From Ferroglobus sp. (GTDB taxonomy: Archaea > Halobacteriota > Archaeoglobi > Archaeoglobales > Archaeoglobaceae), in contig WAJX01000103.1 of NCBI GenBank assembly GCA_015523665.1, positions 1 to 5,093 of the forward strand: a stretch of DNA of 5,093 nucleotides, given 5' to 3'. The translations under genes were made by a program, and so were the position numbers. The notes under the pieces are model-generated. The model searched no databases. It was not told the origin of the DNA and saw nothing but the letters and a program-made list of their open reading frames with translations. Of this stretch, positions 1-5,093 are shown piece after piece; positions within the stretch are counted from its first letter, which is position 1; the number at the start of each line of letters is the position of its first letter.

Positions 1-114
1 ATCACAGCCATGCTCAGGGAATATGGTAAATGGGATATGGACTCATTTGAGAAAAGACACAGAGAACTATTGAATCTTGCTTTCAGAATTTATATCCCCG
101 AAAGATTAGTGTGA
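1..114 (+). CDS. 3' end of a possible DUF262/DUF1524 (GmrSD-like) protein
   Basis: The frame is open from the window edge to a TGA at 112-114 and encodes 37 residues, so only the C-terminus is visible. The tail reads KWDMDSFEKRHRELLNLAFR followed by IYIPERLV. This fits the closing helix I recall for DUF262/DUF1524 proteins: a Trp, four residues, a hydrophobic residue, two residues, an Arg, then Leu/Ala at helical spacing and a final Ile-Trp/Tyr. That family includes GmrSD-type modification-dependent nucleases and related defence proteins. The catalytic regions lie outside the window, so activity cannot be judged. The last 25 bases overlap the 3' end of the opposite-strand nuclease-like gene. 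A 37-codon open frame can occur by chance, so the call rests mainly on the motif. Confidence 0.5.
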   Translation: MTAMLREYGKWDMDSFEKRHRELLNLAFRIYIPERLV

Positions 115-1703
115 GCAAATAATGCTTTCTCAAACTCAAACCTCCACTCACCTTTTCTAAGTCTCTCCCTGAGCTCCTTCAGCGTGATCTCCCCACTGTT
201 CAGCATCTCCTCAACCCTCTTCCACTCATCCTCGTGCCTGTACCTCCTCCCTGTCATCTCGCTGATCAGCCTGTCAACAGCCGAAAAGTAAAGGGTCATT
301 ATCCCCAGTCTTCTGGCGATATGCAGAGCCTCGTTGTTCCATCCAAGACCTATCATCAGGGGAAGAACGTTCCTGCTCTCTCCAAAAGCAGCCCTTATCC
401 TGTCATTAAATGCTGTCACATCCTCAGGCCTGACCATGCGGTACTTGCACTCGATGGGTATGATTATGTCCAGCGATGGCCTCCCGCCGGCCATTACATC
501 AAAGGGATAGAAAGTCCCCCTGATCAGAACATCAAACTCGAGCTTTCTACCGTTTTCAGTCACGATCCAGACATTCGTCACTTTCTCGTCCCTGAAAACA
601 AAGGGCAGGGAAAACCTGGACAGAGAAGGACTGTCAGCCCTGCTGCATATGATCTCAAAAAGTCTTGCAACAAGCTTCTCGTAGAAGCTGCCTATTACAG
701 TTTTGATGTTAACCCTTGCAAGCGATTTTCTCACAGCCTTTTTCAGCGCCTCAACCCAGTCGGATTCGAGGTCAACAAGGAAACTCTCGTATCCAAAGCC
801 TGACTGCGATCTGGGGACAGCATAGCCCAGCCAGTCGATGAATGAATCCCTCCTGAACTCGGGAACTGAAACGTGAACCTCTGTTCTTCCACCCTCTGTC
901 TCAACCCTTATGTCAACGGGTATGTACTTGGCAACCCTCTTCAGGTGGTACTTAGCCTCGTCAGGAGTAACTGCAACCTCTGAGAGTACTCTGCTAAGTG
1001 GAACAGCCTTCTCACTTTTAACCAGATCCCTTGCAGTCCTCAAAAGCTCGCTGTTCCTTATGTAGTGCTCCCTGTATTTCTCGAGCTGCTCCTCCGTGAA
1101 GTACCACACCCACTTCCCATCGAGCTTGAAACCGCGTAAACCCTCTTTGCGCAGTGGCTTGAGGACAGCCCTGGTTATTGAACTTACCGCATTGTAAAAA
1201 TCGCGCCTCGTCTCGATTTTATATGCACCGTACCTCCTGCATATCTCCTCCACTATCTCGCTCGCTGTCATGGCTCTCTCAGAACTTCTCAGGACTTCAA
1301 GAACCATCTCCTTCTTCGGCCTTTCTTTGATTCTCTCGGCATATCCTATGAACCTGACAGAGACAGCATTTCCGTACACCTGAAAGCTCAGGGTTTTGCC
1401 CGCGCAGTCAGCGGGAGCGTAGAAGTACACGTTCACGGTCTTGCTTTTCACACTCGCATAGGGAGATGCAGGATAGTTCTCTAGCCTTACCTGTTTCTCC
1501 GACCTTGCGAGTATCCCCTTTCTGAAGAGCTCTCTGAGTGCACGCTCTATCATGTCCGCCTTTCTCCAGTTGTTCGATCTTGAGGCATCTCTCTTCTCCA
1601 GAACATTGAATGCCTGCTTGAGGTCGCCAATGTGGACAGGTCTTTTCATCTCAGCATGGAGTTTGAGCAGTTTATCGAACACGCTCTTCTGGGTAATCCG
1701 CAT
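90..1703 (-). CDS. Putative PD-(D/E)XK nuclease with N-terminal winged-helix-like domains
   Basis: I do not recognise this 537-residue protein as a named family; the function is inferred from its layout. From the ATG at 1703, residues 1-70 (RITQKSVFDKLLKLHAEM onward) and about 133-200 (MVLEVLRSSERAMTASEIVEEI) look like winged-helix DNA-binding modules, and about 218-265 may be a third. The C-terminal part resembles a restriction-endonuclease or Mrr-like core. It has a helix with FYEKLVARLFE (Glu342, Glu350), a strand LEFDVLI (Asp391), a strand IIPIECKYR (Glu418-x-Lys420), and then IGLGWNNEALHIARRLGIMT, like the Mrr Gly...Ala...Gly-Ile segment. The D...ExK spacing is about 27 residues and the key residues are present. 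The frame stays open to an ATG at 1787. I prefer 1703 because the extra 28 residues are Arg/Ser/Thr/Pro-rich and unlike a folded domain; neither start has a clear Shine-Dalgarno. The gene is far richer in GC than the cassette to its right. There is no signal peptide or membrane segment, so it should be cytoplasmic. Restriction or defence is plausible but unproven. Confidence 0.75.
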   Translation of the reverse strand: MRITQKSVFDKLLKLHAEMKRPVHIGDLKQAFNVLEKRDASRSNNWRKADMIERALRELFRKGILARSEKQVRLENYPASPYASVKSKTVNVYFYAPADCAGKTLSFQVYGNAVSVRFIGYAERIKERPKKEMVLEVLRSSERAMTASEIVEEICRRYGAYKIETRRDFYNAVSSITRAVLKPLRKEGLRGFKLDGKWVWYFTEEQLEKYREHYIRNSELLRTARDLVKSEKAVPLSRVLSEVAVTPDEAKYHLKRVAKYIPVDIRVETEGGRTEVHVSVPEFRRDSFIDWLGYAVPRSQSGFGYESFLVDLESDWVEALKKAVRKSLARVNIKTVIGSFYEKLVARLFEIICSRADSPSLSRFSLPFVFRDEKVTNVWIVTENGRKLEFDVLIRGTFYPFDVMAGGRPSLDIIIPIECKYRMVRPEDVTAFNDRIRAAFGESRNVLPLMIGLGWNNEALHIARRLGIMTLYFSAVDRLISEMTGRRYRHEDEWKRVEEMLNSGEITLKELRERLRKGEWRFEFEKALFAHTNLSGI

Positions 1704-1841
1704 GTCATTATCTCTATCCGGAGACTGTTCAGGAGTCCGGTGACACTTCAGGTGACTTCTCCCTAGAACGCTCCGGGTCGTGACCATCGTTGCGCACTAA
1801 TCGGGGCTACTAAATTTTCTTCCATATTACTTAAAATATCA

Positions 1842-1860
1842 TATACTATAATGAACTTTC
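1842..1860 (-). promoter_or_regulatory. Possible TATA/BRE promoter for the nuclease-like gene
   Basis: Read on the minus strand, GGAAAGTTCATTATAGTATA contains a purine-rich BRE-like GGAAAG and a TATA-like TATAGTATAT. A start site about 25 bases downstream would fall near 1820. That leaves a leader of about 30 bases to the ATG at 1787, or about 115 bases to the preferred ATG at 1703. The region is so AT-rich that such matches are expected by chance, and the spacing between BRE and TATA is not ideal. Confidence 0.22.
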
Positions 1861-1994
1861 CTAAGCTTTATTTACATCACATTTATGTACGCTTTATGTC
1901 TAATTTCATGAATGATGAATATTTTCATTACTCATAACCAAATCCCACCATATAACTTTATCTACAATCGGACTATATATTTTCAGAATTTTAT

Positions 1995-2053
1995 AGTTCA
2001 TTAATTTAGCTAAAGCTTTGAACTTAAATTTTTTATTTTATTTTTTATTTTAT
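1995..2053 (+). terminator. Possible terminator-like inverted repeat plus T tracts
   Basis: AGTTCA at 1995-2000 is complementary to TGAACT at 2019-2024. Between them lie the palindrome TTTAGCTAAA (2005-2014) and the overlapping AAAGCTTT (2012-2019). Two copies of the 12-mer ATTTTTTATTTT follow directly (2028-2039 and 2040-2051). Oligo-T tracts are the usual archaeal termination signal, so this could stop plus-strand transcription ahead of the metal cassette. No plus-strand gene lies just upstream, and the stem is weak, so it could simply be AT-rich spacer. Confidence 0.27.
2028..2051. repeat. Tandem pair of a 12-bp T-rich unit
   Basis: The 12-base unit ATTTTTTATTTT occurs twice in exact tandem (2028-2039 and 2040-2051). 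This is seen directly. It may be replication slippage in AT-rich DNA or part of a T-tract terminator. Confidence 0.6.
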
Positions 2054-2152
2054 AGCTCACAATATTTTATTCAGAGTATTTATTTTATATATTTATAAAT
2101 TCTATAAGAAATCTATTATCTGCTACATATTCATTAACCAAACCAATAAAAA

Positions 2153-2167
2153 GGAAAACATTATATA
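2153..2167 (+). promoter_or_regulatory. Archaeal BRE/TATA promoter of the metal-resistance cassette
   Basis: A purine-rich BRE-like GGAAAA (2153-2158) is followed by a TATA box ATTATATA (2160-2167). A start site 25-30 bases downstream would fall at about 2189-2194, on the repressor's ATG at 2192. This predicts a leaderless mRNA, a common archaeal arrangement, and fits the absence of any Shine-Dalgarno before that ATG. The palindromic operator begins two bases after the TATA box, so the promoter looks built for repression. Confidence 0.7.
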
Positions 2168-2169
2168 CT

Positions 2170-2193
2170 ATATTTGAACAATTGTTCAAATAT
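2170..2193. promoter_or_regulatory. Perfect 24-bp palindromic ArsR/SmtB-type operator
   Basis: The 12-base half-site ATATTTGAACAA is followed immediately by its exact reverse complement, with no mismatch over 24 bp. The core TGAA-N6-TTCA inside AT-rich arms matches the operators known for SmtB, ZiaR, ZntR and CadC repressors. It lies between the TATA box and the expected start site and covers the first two bases of the repressor's ATG. A bound dimer should therefore block polymerase rather than displace TBP. Autoregulation by the adjacent repressor is inferred from position and motif. Confidence 0.85.
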
Positions 2194-2575
2194 GGAAAAA
2201 AGTGTGCCAATATGTAAAGAAAAGAGAGCTGGGGATTATCTAAATGAAGTCGTGTTAGATCTGCCAAAAGACGAGGTTATAATTCAATTAGCTGAATTCC
2301 TCGAAGCTTTTGCTGATTCTTCAAGAGTAAAAATTCTACTCTCCTTATTAAACCATGAGTTATGCACATGTGACATATCTGAGATTACAGGCTTATCGGT
2401 TTCAGCTGTTTCCCATCAACTTAGAGTTTTGAGGGACAAGAAGATCGTTAAGTATAGAAGAGCTGGTAGAAATGTATATTACAGTCTTGATGACGAGCAC
2501 GTTGAGGCGATTTTGGATACAGCTCTAAAACATATAAGTGAGAGGAAAGGTAAAATGAGTATAAATAAAAAATAA
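2192..2575 (+). CDS. ArsR/SmtB-family metal-sensing repressor (CadC/SmtB-like)
   Basis: A 127-residue cytoplasmic winged-helix repressor of normal length for the family. Residues 27-100 form the DNA-binding domain, with the recognition helix around SVSAVSHQLRVLRDKK (69-84) and the wing around YRRAGRNVYYSL (88-99). Two metal-site signatures are visible. The first is the alpha-3 motif ELCTCD (Cys58, Cys60) with one N-terminal Cys8, as in CadC-type sensors. The second is a complete alpha-5 zinc site, Asp101-x-His103-x10-His114-x2-Glu117, with the same spacing as SmtB. By family knowledge the dimer binds its operator without metal and releases it on binding Zn, Cd or Pb. The ATG at 2192 is chosen over an in-frame TTG at 2174 because TATA spacing puts the transcript start at about 2192 and the TTG lies inside the operator. 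The efflux ATPase follows after 17 bases, so this repressor very likely controls it. The exact inducing metal cannot be read from the sequence. The ArsR/SmtB family call is near certain. Confidence 0.95.
   Translation: MEKSVPICKEKRAGDYLNEVVLDLPKDEVIIQLAEFLEAFADSSRVKILLSLLNHELCTCDISEITGLSVSAVSHQLRVLRDKKIVKYRRAGRNVYYSLDDEHVEAILDTALKHISERKGKMSINKK
2560..2567 (+). promoter_or_regulatory. Possible second TATA box for the ATPase gene
   Basis: TATAAATA lies inside the last codons of the repressor gene, with AAAGG and AAAATGAG upstream as weak BRE-like sequence. Its first base is 33 bases from the ATPase ATG at 2593; the repressor TATA box is 32 bases from its own ATG. This geometry would give a leaderless ATPase mRNA. 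The local sequence is very AT-rich, so chance occurrence is a real alternative. No TGAA-N6-TTCA operator lies nearby. Confidence 0.35.
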
Positions 2576-2592
2576 AAAATAATAAAAATATT

Positions 2593-4710
2593 ATGAAAAG
2601 ATATAAGCTTAAAGGTCTTGATTGCGCAACCTGTGCCATAAAAATTGAAGAAGAGTTAAAGAAGAGAGAAAATGTAAATTTTGTTACAGTTAATTTTCCA
2701 ACATCAGAGCTAATAGTCGATGCCAAAGATGAAAGCGAGATTGTAGAAATTATTAAGAGAATTAGTCCAGAATTAGAAATTGAAGCGGAAGATAACTCCG
2801 AAAGCTATTTTAAAGAAAAAAATTCTGAAAATGAAAAAAGAAAAGGTTTAATTTTAATCACCATATCCTCACTTTTATTTATATCTGGTATAATTTTATT
2901 ATTGAATTTCACTCAATTTGCAATAATCATAACTCCAACTATGGCAGAAGTCATAAAAGATTCTCTTTTTATTATAGCTTATCTAATAGCTGGATGGAAA
3001 GTCCTACAGAAAACCGTTAGGAATTTAACCAGAAAGATTGTCTTCGATGAAAACTTCCTGATGAGTATTGCTACAATTGGAGCGATTGCAATCCACGAAT
3101 TACCAGAAGCTGTTGGAGTTATGCTTTTCTTTACTATAGGGGAATTCTTCCAAAATTTAGCTGTAGGAAAATCCAAGAAATCCATAAAGAGTTTGTTAGA
3201 AGTTAAATCCACTTTTGCAAACTTGAAAGTTGATGGAGAAATTGTGAGAGTGAAACCAGAGGATGTAGAAGTAGGAAGCTTAATAGTTGTAAAACCCGGA
3301 GAGAAGATACCCCTTGATGGTGTGGTTGTTGAAGGTTCATCTTTCGTAGACACGTCTATATTAACCGGAGAATCAAGATTGAAGAGTGTCAAAGAGGGAG
3401 ATGAAGTCTTTTCTGGAATGGTTAACATGGACGGATTGATTACTGTAAAGGTTACAAAGCCCTTTAGCGATTCAACAATTTCAAGAATTCTGAAGCTTGT
3501 AGGAGAGGCAAGTAGTAGAAAAGCTAAAGCGGAAAAGTTTATAACTAAATTTGCTCGATATTATACTCCTGCTGTCGTATTTCTCGCTGTGAGTATAGCA
3601 TTATTTCCACCGTTAATATTCAACGAACCAATAACTCCTTGGATATATCGTGCATTAGTTCTGCTTGTTATCTCTTGTCCATGTGCTCTCGTTTTATCTG
3701 TTCCTCTCAGTTATTTCACATCAATAGGAAAAGCATCACGTGATGGAATACTCATAAAGGGTGCAAATTATATCGATATGCTAAATTCATTATCAATAGT
3801 TGCCTTTGATAAAACAGGAACATTAACAAAAGGTAGCTTTAGAGTTACCGAAATTGTCGCAAAAAATGGATTCAGCAGGGATGATGTAATCAAATTTGCT
3901 GCTATTGCTGAGATGTATTCAAACCATCCTATTGCAAAATCAATAGTAGAGAGTTGGAAAGAAGCCAGAAAATTCACTCATTTAATCAAAAGCTATAGAG
4001 AAATTCCAGGGAGAGGTGTTAGTGTTGATATGGTTGATAACTCTATCATAGTTGGGAATGATGCACTGATGCATGAGATGGGGATTGAACATGACTCTTG
4101 CTATGTTGAAGGCACAGTTGTTCATGTAGCGATCAATGGAATTTACGCTGGATATGTAATCATATCCGATGAGATAAAAGATGATGCGAGTAAAGCTGTT
4201 GAAGAGCTAAAAAAACTCGGTTGTAAGGTTGTTATGCTCACTGGAGATAGTAAAGAGATAGCTAAAAGAGTTGCATCAAAACTAGAGTTAGATGAGTATC
4301 ATGCTGAACTGTTGCCAGAGGATAAAGTTAGAGTTATAGAAATGCTCAAGGAAAAAGATGGAGATGGAAAAGTTGCATTTGCTGGAGATGGTATAAACGA
4401 TGCTCCAGTAATAGCCAGAGCTGATGTCGGAATAGCCATGGGTGCTTTAGGAAGTGAAGCTGCAATAGAAGTGGCAGATGTTGTAATCATGGACGACATG
4501 CCATCAAAAGTAGCAAGATCAATAAGGATTTCGAAAGCCACACAGAAGATAGTTTGGGAGAATATAAGTCTCGCTTTAGCTATAAAAGGATTTTTTATCA
4601 TTCTTGGATCATTAGGTATGGCCACAATGTGGGAGGCAGTTTTTGCGGATATAGGTGTCACATTAATAGCTATATTTAACGCGATGAGAATGCTCTATTT
4701 AAAATTTTGA
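2593..4710 (+). CDS. cadA: P1B-2-type heavy-metal (Zn/Cd/Pb) efflux P-type ATPase
   Basis: A 705-residue membrane ATPase that exports divalent soft metals from the cytoplasm using ATP; ZntA and CadA are slightly longer, in the 720-735 range. Order: one N-terminal HMA metal-binding domain with GLDCATC (Cys11, Cys14); four membrane segments at about 86-108, 119-138, 155-170 and 172-190; the actuator domain with TGES (258-261); segments at about 325-347 and 352-375, the latter with the transport motif Cys362-Pro-Cys364; phosphorylation motif DKTGTLT (Asp406); His445-Pro446 of the P1B nucleotide domain; TGDS (550-553); GDGINDAP (598-605); and two last segments carrying Lys665 and Asp686. CPC with this Lys/Asp pair is the P1B-2 signature, against Cu (P1B-1) or Co (P1B-4) pumps. 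Asp10 before the HMA cysteines is typical of Zn/Cd/Pb pumps. All catalytic residues are present. The gene lies 17 bases after the repressor with no Shine-Dalgarno. Codons strongly favour A/T endings, unlike the left-hand nuclease-like gene. Which of Zn, Cd or Pb is exported is unresolved; the symbol names the family. Confidence 0.96.
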   Translation: MKRYKLKGLDCATCAIKIEEELKKRENVNFVTVNFPTSELIVDAKDESEIVEIIKRISPELEIEAEDNSESYFKEKNSENEKRKGLILITISSLLFISGIILLLNFTQFAIIITPTMAEVIKDSLFIIAYLIAGWKVLQKTVRNLTRKIVFDENFLMSIATIGAIAIHELPEAVGVMLFFTIGEFFQNLAVGKSKKSIKSLLEVKSTFANLKVDGEIVRVKPEDVEVGSLIVVKPGEKIPLDGVVVEGSSFVDTSILTGESRLKSVKEGDEVFSGMVNMDGLITVKVTKPFSDSTISRILKLVGEASSRKAKAEKFITKFARYYTPAVVFLAVSIALFPPLIFNEPITPWIYRALVLLVISCPCALVLSVPLSYFTSIGKASRDGILIKGANYIDMLNSLSIVAFDKTGTLTKGSFRVTEIVAKNGFSRDDVIKFAAIAEMYSNHPIAKSIVESWKEARKFTHLIKSYREIPGRGVSVDMVDNSIIVGNDALMHEMGIEHDSCYVEGTVVHVAINGIYAGYVIISDEIKDDASKAVEELKKLGCKVVMLTGDSKEIAKRVASKLELDEYHAELLPEDKVRVIEMLKEKDGDGKVAFAGDGINDAPVIARADVGIAMGALGSEAAIEVADVVIMDDMPSKVARSIRISKATQKIVWENISLALAIKGFFIILGSLGMATMWEAVFADIGVTLIAIFNAMRMLYLKF

Positions 4711-4955
4711 AAGATGATTTCAGTGAGTATACTTCGACTTTATTACTTTATTTATATTTTTTATTTACTTATTATACATTAATTTAAAAATTATTAAATT
4801 TTATTATTATTATCTAATAATTTTTTATTATTTATTATTATTTATTTTAGTTAGTTAAGTTAGTTAGTAGTTAAGTTATTTTTAGTAAGTATTTAAAAAT
4901 AAAGAGTGTTAAATAGTTAAAATATAATAAATAAAAATTTAAAATAATTAAAGTT
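4711..4955. terminator. AT-rich spacer with T tracts, likely bidirectional terminator
   Basis: Two genes converge on this spacer. After the ATPase stop, the plus strand has repeated T runs (about 4747-4765 and 4820-4850). Reading leftward from the ftr stop, the minus strand has T runs opposite the A tracts at about 4930-4947. Oligo-T tracts are how archaeal RNA polymerase usually terminates, so this probably ends both transcripts. There is no open frame worth calling and no strong hairpin. Confidence 0.5.
4801..4878. repeat. Low-complexity TTA/TTAG microsatellite-like tract
   Basis: Four TTA units (4801-4812) lead into irregular TTATTATTTATT repeats (about 4825-4846) and then a run of TTAG/TTAAG units (4847-4878). 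G and C are almost absent apart from the G of TTAG. The pattern looks like slippage-derived simple repeats in an intergenic region. It has no spacers or conserved repeat length and is not a CRISPR. Confidence 0.65.
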
Positions 4956-5093
4956 TTAAAAAAGTTCATTTAAATATATCAAATGTTTTCCAAGTTTACC
5001 TCCATAATTTCCAGCAGTAATTTTAACAACCCCCGGTATCTTGGTCGCAGCTAAGATTCCAGTCTTTGTTGCTTCCTTCACAGCATCTATAGA
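4956..5093 (-). CDS. ftr: Formylmethanofuran:tetrahydromethanopterin formyltransferase, C-terminal end
   Basis: The window ends inside this gene; only the last 45 codons and the TAA stop (4956-4958) are seen. The residues include AVKEATKTGILAATK and then PGVVKITAGNYGGKLG, ending in LNELF. I recognise this as the conserved C-terminus of Ftr, which in Methanopyrus reads AVKEA...PGVVKISAGNFGGKLG...LHDLF. The enzyme (usually about 300 residues) moves the formyl group between methanofuran and tetrahydromethanopterin in the cytoplasm, in methanogenesis or its reversal. It is the best taxonomic marker in the window. It converges with the ATPase gene across a 245-bp spacer, so a shared operon is excluded. 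Some genomes carry two ftr copies, and which one this is cannot be told here. Confidence 0.93.
   Translation of the reverse strand, partial: SIDAVKEATKTGILAATKIPGVVKITAGNYGGKLGKHLIYLNELF

Larger units (their letters stand above)
1704..2159. other. Intergenic region between divergent genes, mostly AT-rich
   Basis: I find no convincing gene here; the short ATG frames on the plus strand stop within about ten codons. The left part (about 1704-1805) keeps the GC content of the nuclease-like gene and may hold its leader or an N-terminal extension. From about 1810 the DNA is strongly AT-rich. The visible elements are a weak minus-strand TATA-like sequence near 1842-1850, an inverted repeat at 1995-2024 followed by T tracts at 2029-2051, and the BRE of the repressor promoter at its right end. 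Confidence 0.6.

Noticed and set aside
234..803. Plus-strand open frame of 189 codons
   Set aside because: It lies wholly antisense to the nuclease-like gene, has no recognisable domain, and its composition fits a shadow of the real frame.
1704..1787. N-terminal 28-residue extension of the nuclease-like gene to an ATG at 1787
   Set aside because: The residues are Arg/Ser/Thr/Pro-rich and unlike a folded domain, and no ribosome site supports that start. It remains possible.
1905..1932. Second ArsR operator in TTCATGAATGATGAATATTTTCA-like sequence
   Set aside because: The TGAA and TTCA elements here are four bases apart, not six, with no longer symmetry and no nearby promoter for the cassette.
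2174..2191. In-frame TTG start that would add six residues to the repressor
   Set aside because: It lies inside the operator and upstream of the transcript start expected from the TATA box, so the ATG at 2192 is favoured. The added cysteine is noted as a caveat.
2085..2267. Minus-strand open frame of 60 codons across the cassette promoter
   Set aside because: It covers the TATA box, operator and repressor start, and the peptide is Phe/Leu/Asn-rich as expected from random AT-rich DNA.
2979..4661. Several minus-strand open frames of 69-149 codons inside the ATPase gene
   Set aside because: They are Ser/Thr/Ile/Phe-rich mirror translations of conserved ATPase codons; the plus-strand frame has every P-type ATPase motif.
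2593..4710. Copper (P1B-1) or cobalt (P1B-4) specificity of the ATPase
   Set aside because: CPC excludes the SPC type, and Lys665/Asp686 in the last membrane segments with GLDCATC in the HMA domain fit the Zn/Cd/Pb group instead.
4801..4878. CRISPR array or telomere-like repeat
   Set aside because: The units are 3-5 bases, irregular, without unique spacers, and lie between convergent chromosomal genes.

Overview
The window looks like a piece of a euryarchaeal chromosome that uses tetrahydromethanopterin C1 chemistry: a methanogen, an Archaeoglobales member or a relative. The evidence is the last 45 codons of a formyltransferase (Ftr) on the minus strand at the right edge. Archaeal features agree with this: TATA/BRE-type promoter geometry that would give a leaderless mRNA, missing Shine-Dalgarno sequences, and T-rich intergenic tracts in place of bacterial hairpin terminators.

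Layout. (1) Positions 1-114 hold the 3' end of a plus-strand gene whose last residues resemble the C-terminus of DUF262/DUF1524 (GmrSD-like) proteins. (2) A 537-codon minus-strand gene (90-1703) overlaps it tail to tail. Its product has winged-helix-like N-terminal regions and a C-terminal PD-(D/E)XK nuclease-like core. Both could belong to a defence or DNA-processing neighbourhood. (3) Positions 1704-2159 are an AT-rich noncoding stretch with possible promoter and terminator elements. (4) Positions 2160-4710 are a self-contained metal-resistance cassette: a promoter, a perfect 24-bp palindromic operator, an ArsR/SmtB-family repressor of the CadC/SmtB type, and a P1B-2 (Zn/Cd/Pb) efflux ATPase. 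(5) Positions 4711-4955 are very AT-rich, low-complexity DNA between convergent genes, probably terminating transcription from both sides. (6) The ftr 3' end fills 4956-5093.

How the genes work together. With little metal present, the repressor should bind the palindrome between its own TATA box and start site and silence the cassette. Excess Zn/Cd/Pb should release it and allow the ATPase to be made, which exports the ion. A second TATA-like sequence at the end of the repressor gene may give the ATPase some transcription of its own.

Base composition changes sharply. The left third is close to half GC with GC-ending codons, while the metal cassette is about one third GC with AT-ending codons. 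This points to a junction between DNA of different histories near 1700-1830. I see no insertion sequence, tRNA, CRISPR array or attachment site. Apart from the nuclease-like gene, the systems are recognisable variants of known ones.
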